Shown: one piece after another, positions 14,209-20,613 of the stretch
Layout: every line of letters starts with the position of its first letter
Numbering within the stretch: the stretch's first letter is position 1
Assembly (NCBI GenBank): GCA_013360825.1
Contig: JABWAY010000097.1
Span: 1-22,040, forward strand
Direction of reading: 5' to 3'
Length of the DNA stretch: 22,040 nucleotides
DNA from: Candidatus Brocadiia bacterium
GTDB lineage: Bacteria > Planctomycetota > MHYJ01 > WSZJ01
Notes under the pieces: generated by a model
Databases searched by the model: none
What the model was told of the DNA's origin: nothing
The model's input: the letters and a program-made list of their open reading frames with translations, nothing else
Position numbers and translations under genes: made by a program

Positions 14209-14227
14209 CTGTCAAAGATCCTGACAG
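14209..14227. promoter_or_regulatory. Operator-like palindrome CTGTCA-N7-TGACAG
   Basis: A perfect 6-bp inverted repeat with a 7-bp centre lies in the 272-bp gap between the divergent STN-module gene and the kinase remnant. On the minus strand one half-site overlaps a consensus TTGACA. A matching -10 at 17 bp is poor. Dimeric-regulator binding is inferred only from symmetry. Confidence 0.35.
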
Positions 14228-14403
14228 GCACGCTCCGGCCACGCTCCCCGGTGGCGGTTCCCAGACCTCAGCCCGGATCGGCCGGCGCGGCGAGTGGAGC
14301 CTCGTGGCCACGCGCCCCCGGGGGACAGGCCGAATCGCGCTGAGCGCGGATGCCCGGGTCTCTCCTTCGAATTCCCCGGGTCCGGAAGGGCCGACACCTG
14401 GGG

Positions 14404-14409
14404 TAAACT
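14404..14409 (+). promoter_or_regulatory. TAAACT -10-like box abutting the kinase-remnant start
   Basis: TAAACT ends 6 nt before GTG 14416. No convincing -35 lies 16-18 bp upstream. The spacing equals that at 17178 and 11887. Confidence 0.35.
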
Positions 14410-14415
14410 CCGGCC

Positions 14416-15280
14416 GTGCCCGACGAAACCCGCCGCCGACCTCCCGACAACACTCCGCGCCCTGAATCGCGAGAGCTCCCCGAAACCGTCCGCCGTGCGC
14501 CTTCACGGTCCCTTCCGGTGGGAAGCATCGTGCCCCCCTCGGGCTCTCGCCGGGGTCCGGCGGAGCCCCCCGAAATCGCGTCCGCCCCTCCCTCGGCGCG
14601 GTTCGGCAATTTCGTCCGCACGCGGTGAACGCGCCGACGCCCGATCCGACGTCTACGGGCTCGGGGCGACGCTCTACGAACTGCTCTGCGGCCGGCCGCC
14701 GTTCCGCGAGAAAAGCATCTACGAGACCCTGCGCGCGGTCCAGGAGCAGGACCCGCCCGCCCCCCGCGGGATCGACCCGCGCGTCCCCCCCGACCTTCAG
14801 ACGATCGTGCTCAAGTGCCTCGAGAAGGACCGCGACCGGCGCTACGCGACGGCCGGGGACCTCGCCGACGATCTCGACGCCTGGCTGGACGGCCGGCCGA
14901 TCGCCGCTCACCCGCCCTCGATCCGCAACCGCGCCGCCCGTTTCGTCTCGCGCAGAAAGGCCGTGGTCCTTCCCGCCGCCGTCCTCGCCATCCGGGCCCT
15001 CGCGGCGGCGGGTTGGGGAGTTCACACTTCCTCCCGGCGCTCCGCGCGGGTCCGTGGACTGCTCGAGGAAGCCTCCGGCAGGGAAGCCGGCGGGGACTGG
15101 CAGGGCGCCCGCGATGCCTTCGGCGCGGCGGCGCAACTCGCGCCCGGGAATCTCCCGGCGTCCGACGGGTTGAAACGGGCGGAGGCCGCGATCGCCGCGG
15201 CGCAGGCCTCCCTGGAGAAGAACGCGGCGGAGGCGAAGCGACGCGAGGGCGCGTGGAGAAGGCGAAGAAGCCCGGGATGA
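14416..15280 (+). pseudogene. Ser/Thr protein kinase remnant with catalytic core deleted
   Basis: A 70-codon frame from GTG 14416 encodes a Pro/Arg/Ser-rich N-terminus ending RFGNFVRTR, the point at which kinases of this type continue into the glycine-rich loop. It then hits TGA at 14626-14628. In the next frame the sequence resumes as ARGERADARSDVYGLGATLYELLCGRPPF, which is kinase subdomain IX onward. It goes on through VLKCLEKDRDRRYATAGDLADDLDAWLDGRP, a hydrophobic segment (VVLPAAVLAIRALAAAGWGV) and a TPR-like tail to a stop at 15280. The P-loop, catalytic Lys, HRD and DFG motifs (about 170-190 residues) are absent. Both sides read naturally through CGCACGCGGTGAA, suggesting a microhomology deletion. 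Activity as a kinase is excluded on this sequence; an assembly artefact remains possible. Confidence 0.8.
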
Positions 15281-15351
15281 AGGGAAAACAGGGGAAGGCG
15301 AAGACGCGGGACCGCAAGAAGGCCGGCCGGCGGCAGGGTCGCATGATCTGA
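15253..15351 (+). pseudogene. Orphan Lys/Gly-rich C-terminal tail, paralogous to the 12236 gene
   Basis: In the frame one base off the kinase remnant, 15253-15351 reads VEKAKKPGMKGKQGKAK, then RRQGRMI and TGA. This matches the end of the heptad-repeat protein (LEQRGKPGMKEKQGKGRK ... RPRGRMI) in composition, order and final residues. A strong hairpin follows both. No signal peptide or heptad part accompanies this copy. It may be the 3' stump of a second gene copy joined to the kinase remnant, or the kinase's own tail reached by a frameshift. Confidence 0.6.
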
Positions 15352-15362
15352 AGCCTCGAGCG

Positions 15363-15386
15363 GGGGACCCGGGATGCCGGGTCCCC
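15363..15386. terminator. Bidirectional-looking hairpin between convergent genes
   Basis: GGGGACCCGG - GATG - CCGGGTCCCC is a perfect 10-bp stem. Its last base overlaps the stop codon of the reductase gene on the minus strand (TAG, 15388-15386). No T-run is present. Confidence 0.6.
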
Positions 15387-15961
15387 TATCTGCCCAGCTT
15401 CGCCGCGGTCTTCGCCAGCGCCGCACCGAGCGCCGCAACCTGCCCCGCGACTTTCGGATCCTTCAGCGTTCCGTCCGGCGCGAGCGCTTCATGGACCCGC
15501 ATCACCGCCACCTGGTCCGGCAGGACGAGAACGCCGATGTTCCCCAGGATCGCCCGGAGGTGGACGAGTCCGCGCAGCCCTCCCAGCGCACCCGGAGAGG
15601 CCGCGAGGAGCGCCGCCGTCTTTCCGGAGAAGGCCGCGAGCGGGGCTTCCCCTGCTCCGCCGCGCGACATCCAGTCGAGCGCGTTCTTCAAGGCCGCCGT
15701 GATCGAGCTGTTGTATTCAGGCGATGCGATGAGGAGGCCCTGGTGCGTGAGGAAGAGTGCCTTGAGCGACCGTGCGCCGGCCGGTGCGCCATCCCGCTTT
15801 TCGAGATCCTCGTCAAAGAGCGGCATCGGGTGATCGCGAAGGGAAGTCACCGTGACCTCGGCCCCCGCGGCCCGCGCGCCTTCCGCTGCGAGCAGTAGGA
15901 TGCGGCGGTTCCAGGAGTCGGCACGGAGGCTTCCGTCGAAGGCGAGAATGCGGGTCGGCAT
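15386..15961 (-). CDS. NADPH-dependent FMN reductase family protein
   Basis: A 191-residue flavodoxin-like protein. The phosphate-binding loop is GSLRADSWN at residues 10-18. The flavin/active-site signature is SPEYNSSITAALKNALDWMSR at 80-100, and a glycine-rich stretch (SPGALGGLRGLVHLRAIL) completes the FMN site. The family reduces FMN, azo compounds, quinones or metals such as chromate with NAD(P)H in the cytosol; substrate cannot be read from sequence. ATG 15961 is preferred over ATG 15979 because AAAGAGG 8-9 nt upstream serves as its ribosome-binding site. A TAGGAT box about 33 nt upstream suggests its own promoter within the 89-bp gap to the secreted protein gene. Confidence 0.9.
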   Translation of the reverse strand: MPTRILAFDGSLRADSWNRRILLLAAEGARAAGAEVTVTSLRDHPMPLFDEDLEKRDGAPAGARSLKALFLTHQGLLIASPEYNSSITAALKNALDWMSRGGAGEAPLAAFSGKTAALLAASPGALGGLRGLVHLRAILGNIGVLVLPDQVAVMRVHEALAPDGTLKDPKVAGQVAALGAALAKTAAKLGR

Positions 15962-16050
15962 GGGCGAACCTCTTTCCATGGTGGGATTTGACCCCATCCT
16001 ACCCGCTGCCGGGCAGGAGGACGGAACCCACCGTCGCTCCCGGCCCGACC

Positions 16051-17070
16051 CTACTTCACCTCGACGAGAACCGAGTTGGTCATCAGCTCTCCACCCCAGG
16101 CCCTTGCACCGTCCGAGGCCTCGCCCTTCTCCGCGTAAATTCCGGTGATTCGGTACGTTCCCGGCCGGGTCGTGTCGAGGCCGAGTGCCTGGAGTGACTT
16201 CAGCGACTCGCCCTCGCGCCACTCGGGCAGGGTGTATCCGCGGTCCTTTGAGATCTCAACCAGGTGCGGGATGTTCTTGTCCCACTCCTCCCGCACAGCG
16301 GGGCGCAGCCGGCGCGTCGTCCCGTCCGGCAGGGTGACCAGGAAGGCATGGTTCCGGTACCCCTTCGAGTACTTTCCGTCCCAGACGTGCACCGCGTTGG
16401 CCGGTCGGGCGAAGCGGGAATCATCCGGCGCCACCTCCGGCCCGAAGGCCAGGCTGAATTTCAGGCGGATGTCCTCGCCGGGCTTGACCGTGCCCTGCTC
16501 CGCCGTGATCGCCCCCCGCAGCTGCCCCACCTGGTCCCCTTCATCTCCGGCCAGCACGACCTCCCACTGCTTTTCCGCTTCCTCCGGCGTATCCGGTTCC
16601 TGCGCCGCGGCGCGGTACCACAGGTGAGCGGAGACCCGGAGCCGGGCCGATCTGGCCATCCCCACGAACACGAACTGCGTCGATTCCACGTGAAGACCCG
16701 CCTTCTGGATGATCGTGCTGACACCGACCTCGATGCGCGATTCCTCCGCGCCCTGATCGCCGGCCCGCCAGGTCATCTGGTCAGTGCTGGCGCCCCGGCG
16801 GAAGACACAGGCGATGATGTGGGTCTCGAAGTTCAGGGTGGCGAATTCCGGTTTCAGCGTCCCGGTCCATCCGAGTGCGACCAGGCGTTCCTGGAAGGCC
16901 GTCCAGGTCGCGCGGTCACGGAAGACCCGCACTCCGTGGGTGCCGAGCGCGGCACCGGCCTCCCCCGGGAGGTCGCTCCTGTCCACGAGCGGGGCCGGTT
17001 TGTCACCCGCCCGGACCGGGAGGACGCTGAAGGCGAGCAGGGCGGAGAGGAGGGCGAGGCGGGTGCGCAT
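16051..17070 (-). CDS. Secreted protein of unknown function
   Basis: A 339-residue protein with signal peptide (MRTRLALLSALLAFSVLPVRA, then GDKPAP). The first half (about 45-165) alternates strands such as FATLNFETHIIACVFRRG and GLHVESTQFVFVGMARSARLRVSAHLWYR. The second half contains a beta-sandwich-like section (GTVKPGEDIRLKFSLAFGPEV ... NHAFLVTLPDGTTRRLRP). It closes with TRPGTYRITGIYAEKGE ... TNSVLVEVK, resembling Ig-like domains of exported planctomycete proteins. No catalytic motif or metal site is obvious. CGGAG precedes ATG 17070. It diverges from the cyclase gene (119-bp gap) and lies upstream of the reductase on the same strand. Confidence 0.65.
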   Translation of the reverse strand: MRTRLALLSALLAFSVLPVRAGDKPAPLVDRSDLPGEAGAALGTHGVRVFRDRATWTAFQERLVALGWTGTLKPEFATLNFETHIIACVFRRGASTDQMTWRAGDQGAEESRIEVGVSTIIQKAGLHVESTQFVFVGMARSARLRVSAHLWYRAAAQEPDTPEEAEKQWEVVLAGDEGDQVGQLRGAITAEQGTVKPGEDIRLKFSLAFGPEVAPDDSRFARPANAVHVWDGKYSKGYRNHAFLVTLPDGTTRRLRPAVREEWDKNIPHLVEISKDRGYTLPEWREGESLKSLQALGLDTTRPGTYRITGIYAEKGEASDGARAWGGELMTNSVLVEVK

Positions 17071-17177
17071 GGGTGGCTCCGAGTGGGGGGTCGCGGTTTG
17101 GACGCACCGGAGGCGCGGGCGGTTCCGGAAAACAGCGCCGGCAGCGGCGGGGACCCGTTCCCGGTCCCGATGCGCGC

Positions 17178-17183
17178 TATCAT
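17178..17183 (+). promoter_or_regulatory. TATCAT -10-like box abutting the cyclase start
   Basis: TATCAT (four or five of six consensus bases depending on weighting) ends 6 nt before GTG 17190. No good -35 is seen and no Shine-Dalgarno lies between, consistent with a leaderless mRNA. Confidence 0.4.
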
Positions 17184-17189
17184 CCCGTC

Positions 17190-20100
17190 GTGGCCGCCCC
17201 TTCCTCGGAACGCCGGACCGTCGCCGTCCTGTTCTCGGACCTCTCCGGGTTCACGGGAATGGCCCAGAAGATGGATCCCGAGGAGGTCCAGGAGCTTGTG
17301 AACGCGCTGTTCCTGCGGCTGCGCGGGGCGGTCGAGCTCCAGGGGGGCGCCGTCGACAAGTTCATCGGGGACGCGGTGATGGCGGTTTTCGGCGCCCCCG
17401 TGGCGCACGGCGACGACGGCTCCAGGGCGGTCCGTGCCGGACTCGCCATGCAGCGTCACACGGAGGAGTTTTCCCGGGAGCGCGGGCTCGCCCTGCGGCT
17501 GCGTGTGGGGATCAACCTGGGCGAGGTCATGTGGGGCGCGGTCGGCGGGGGCGCTCCGACAGCGATGGGGGATGCCGTCAACCTGGCCCAGCGGCTCGAG
17601 TCGGCGGCCCGGCCCGGAACGGTCCTGGTTTCGCGGGCGGTCGAGCGGGCAGCGCGGCGCGATGTGCGGTTCCGCGACGTGGGCTGGATCGAGGTGAAGG
17701 GCCGGGACGAGCCGGTGGAGGCGTTCGAGGCGCTCGAGAATCTGCCCGGGAACACGGTCTACCGGGGGGTTCCGGGGGTCGCCTCGGCGATGGTCGGGCG
17801 CGGCGGGGAACTCGACCGGCTGCTCGCGCCGCTCGATGCGGGCCGCGGCGCGTGTTTCCTGGTGGAGGGCGAGGCGGGCATCGGCAAGAGCCGCCTCCTT
17901 GCCGAGCTTCGCCGCGGAGTGAGTCACCGCCATCCCGGCGCGTGGGTCGCCGTCGGGCGGTCGCACGAGGGGGTCCCCGCCCCCCTCGGCGCATTCGGGG
18001 AAATGGTGAGGGACGGCCTCCCCCGCGGCGCGGACATGCACGGTCACCTCTGCGCTCTCTTCTCCACGGTGGGGGCCTCGACGCCGACGGACCACGAGAA
18101 CTGGGCGGACCTGATCGCCCTCTCGCTCGGCAGCCCGAGAGCGGGGGCCCGGGTGGCGGCGATCGAGCCGGAACGGCGGGGGGTCGAAACCGTCCAGGCC
18201 TGGCGTCGCTGGATCGCCGCGCGCGCGGCCGGTCGCCCGGCCCTCCTCTGCCTCGAAGACCTGCACTGGGCGGATCCCGGCACCCGGGAACTCCTGGAGG
18301 ACCTCGCGGCCGACCCGCCCGTACCGAAACTCCTCCTGGTCGCCGCGACCCGGCCCGGCACGCCGCGCCCCGCCGGCTTCGAACACGTCCCCCTCCAGGA
18401 TCTCGATGCAGCGGGCGTGCGGTTGCTCGCCGCCGCCGTCCTCGAAGCTCCGCCTGACGAGGCGCTCGCGCAGTTCGTCCACGTCCAGACCGGCGGGCAT
18501 CCGTACTACGTCGAGGAACTCTGCCACTGGCTGCTCTCCCGCCGCGCCATCGCCGGATCCCCGGCCCGCCTCACCGGACAGGTCACGGGGATCCCGGACG
18601 GCCTCCTCGGCCTGCTCACCGCGCGGCTCGATCTCCTCCCTCCCGCCGACAAGGAGTGGCTGAAGGGCGCGAGCGTCCTAGGGCGGGTTTTCTGGGAACA
18701 CCTGCTCGCGGAGGGGCTCGGACGCGAAGCGGGGGAATCCCTCGAACGTGCGACGGGACAGAGCCTGGTCCAGCTCTCCCGCGGTTCGACCCTTCCCGGG
18801 GACCGGGAGCTGACCTTCCGTCACGCGCTGATCCGGGAGGCGGCCTTCTCCCTCGTTCCGAAACGTGAGCGGACGCGCCTCCACACCCGGTTCGCCGACT
18901 TGCTCGAAGCGAGGATTCCGGCCTCCGGCCGGCCTGCCAAGGCGATGGCGGCTGCGCAGCGCGAGGCCGGGGGGCAGACCGAACGCGCGGCACGGCTCTG
19001 GCTGGAGGCGGCGCGCGAGGCGATCGACGAGGCCAGCCCGCGGGAGGGGCTGGCGCTGGCCGAGTCCGCCGTGCGCACGGGAGGTGGCGCCGGGGCGAGA
19101 CTCGCCGTGTCGTCCGCCCAGGTCAGATTGACCCTGAACGAGGCCGGGCTCCGGTCGCTGGACCTGCTGCTCGCGGAACCCGGACTCGACGCCGCGATCC
19201 GGACGGAGGCGATGACCCTGAAGTCGACCGTGCTGCAGCACTTTGGGGAGTATGAGCGCGCGCTCGAAGCCGTCCGGGAGGCAGAGCGGGCTGCGCCTGA
19301 TCCTGACTCCCGGTCAAATTCGGTGCTTCGCCGTGGATTGGTCCTGCACGCGATGGGGCGGTTGAGCGAGGCGGAAGCCGTCGCCAGAGCGCTCGTGGAC
19401 GAACTCGCTGGCCCCGGGTCTCCGCCCGGGCCCCAGACCGTCCGAATCCTGGCCTCCGCCGTGGCCCTGCTCGCGACCTCCCGCTGGAATCTCGGGGAAT
19501 TCCGTCCCGCCGTGGAGGCCGCGCGCCGATCGCTGGAACTGCGCCGCGATGCCGGGGACCGGGGCGGAATCCCCCGCAGCCTGACCCTGATGGGCGGGAT
19601 GCTGTCGATGCTGGGGAACATGGAGGAAGGAGTGACGGCGCTCGAGGAAGCGGCGGCCATTCAGAGGGAGATCGGGGACCGGGCCGGGCTGACTTCGACG
19701 CTCCTGTTGCTGGGTGACGCCCGGCTCCGGAACCGGGATCTCGCCGGCGCCGCCCTCGCGGCAGAGGAAGCCGGCGAGATCGCCCAGGAGTCCCGACTGC
19801 TGACCGGGCAGTCGGGGCGGCATCTCCTCGAATCCCGGGTTTTTCTCGAGGACGGAAAGGTCGAGCGCTCCCTGGAGTCCGCGCGCTCCGCGGTCGCAAT
19901 TGCCGGTCACGCGGGACACCGGATGGACGGCTTCACGGGACATGCGAGTGCCGCGTGCGCACTTGAAACCCTCGGTCGAACTGGAGAGGCGGCCCGGGAG
20001 GCGCGCCTTGCTCTCGATGGATTCCGGTCTATCGGCCACCGTTGGAATGAGCTCGACATGAGAGAACTTCTCAGCAGCCTCCTGGCGGACCTGGACAGGA

Positions 20101-20600
20101 GGGGAGAGGCGCTTGCGATTCTGGACGAGGGCATCGACCGGGCCTCAACCTGGGGGATTCGCGCAAAGGAAGCGGCTCTTCGACTTGCCCGGCACAGGCT
20201 CCGCAGTTCGGACAACGCCGCGGCGGCGCGCGAGGACGCGCTGGCTGCCCTGAGGCTCGGCGAGGCGATGCAGAGCAACCCGCTGATCCGCGAGGCACTG
20301 ATCTGCCTTGCGACCGCGTCCGTTCTGGCGGGGGAGCAGGGGGAAGCAGCGCGGACAGCGGGGCGCGCGCTGGAACTCGATGCCGGGGCCACCGAACGCG
20401 GTGAAGAAATGAAGGCGGGGCTCGAGAACGCGCGCCTCCTGGCGGTGCTGGGGAGGCGTGATGAGGTCGCGGCTGCGCTGCAGGAAGCCGGGCGATCCGC
20501 CCTGACGGCCTATCCCGGGCCGCGAGCGCAGCTCGAGGCGGCCGCGCGCGAGGCGGAAGATCTGCTGCGGCGGGCGGAGTCCGGGAAGACCCGCCCCTGA
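17190..20600 (+). CDS. Class III adenylate/guanylate cyclase - STAND-type ATPase - TPR protein
   Basis: A 1,136-residue multidomain signalling protein. Residues about 9-180 form a class III nucleotide cyclase: metal-binding D17 (FSDLSGFT) and D61 (DKFIGDAVMAVFG), K57 and D128 at substrate-selecting positions, and transition-state N131 and R135 in GDAVNLAQRLE. All catalytic positions are present, so activity is likely, with ATP the probable substrate. Residues about 200-500 are an AAA/STAND ATPase with Walker A GEAGIGKS (227-234) and Walker B LLCLEDLHWADP (352-363). The rest is a helical array with many TPR-type pairs (for example YERALEAVREAERAAPD, FRPAVEAARRSLELRRDAGD). The family probably couples TPR-sensed signals to cyclase output; the ligand is unknown. 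GTG 17190 is chosen from the cyclase N-terminus and the adjacent -10 box. It ends 13 bp from the convergent prenyltransferase-fold gene. Confidence 0.92.
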   Translation: MAAPSSERRTVAVLFSDLSGFTGMAQKMDPEEVQELVNALFLRLRGAVELQGGAVDKFIGDAVMAVFGAPVAHGDDGSRAVRAGLAMQRHTEEFSRERGLALRLRVGINLGEVMWGAVGGGAPTAMGDAVNLAQRLESAARPGTVLVSRAVERAARRDVRFRDVGWIEVKGRDEPVEAFEALENLPGNTVYRGVPGVASAMVGRGGELDRLLAPLDAGRGACFLVEGEAGIGKSRLLAELRRGVSHRHPGAWVAVGRSHEGVPAPLGAFGEMVRDGLPRGADMHGHLCALFSTVGASTPTDHENWADLIALSLGSPRAGARVAAIEPERRGVETVQAWRRWIAARAAGRPALLCLEDLHWADPGTRELLEDLAADPPVPKLLLVAATRPGTPRPAGFEHVPLQDLDAAGVRLLAAAVLEAPPDEALAQFVHVQTGGHPYYVEELCHWLLSRRAIAGSPARLTGQVTGIPDGLLGLLTARLDLLPPADKEWLKGASVLGRVFWEHLLAEGLGREAGESLERATGQSLVQLSRGSTLPGDRELTFRHALIREAAFSLVPKRERTRLHTRFADLLEARIPASGRPAKAMAAAQREAGGQTERAARLWLEAAREAIDEASPREGLALAESAVRTGGGAGARLAVSSAQVRLTLNEAGLRSLDLLLAEPGLDAAIRTEAMTLKSTVLQHFGEYERALEAVREAERAAPDPDSRSNSVLRRGLVLHAMGRLSEAEAVARALVDELAGPGSPPGPQTVRILASAVALLATSRWNLGEFRPAVEAARRSLELRRDAGDRGGIPRSLTLMGGMLSMLGNMEEGVTALEEAAAIQREIGDRAGLTSTLLLLGDARLRNRDLAGAALAAEEAGEIAQESRLLTGQSGRHLLESRVFLEDGKVERSLESARSAVAIAGHAGHRMDGFTGHASAACALETLGRTGEAAREARLALDGFRSIGHRWNELDMRELLSSLLADLDRRGEALAILDEGIDRASTWGIRAKEAALRLARHRLRSSDNAAAAREDALAALRLGEAMQSNPLIREALICLATASVLAGEQGEAARTAGRALELDAGATERGEEMKAGLENARLLAVLGRRDEVAAALQEAGRSALTAYPGPRAQLEAAAREAEDLLRRAESGKTRP

Positions 20601-20613
20601 ACCGGGGTCCGGC

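Noticed and set aside
14144..15136. Upstream extension of the STN-module gene through the kinase remnant
   Set aside because: It would place the transmembrane anchor mid-protein; the first Met before the anchor is at 14143 and the upstream part is antisense to the kinase remnant.
16854..18527. 557-codon minus-strand open frame across the cyclase start
   Set aside because: Shadow of the cyclase gene; it contains only low-complexity Arg/Pro/Gly sequence and overlaps two supported genes.
17190..20600. Expected tRNA, integrase or transposase near the accessory-looking regions
   Set aside because: None was seen on either strand anywhere in the window; mobility of any segment rests only on the 49-bp repeats.
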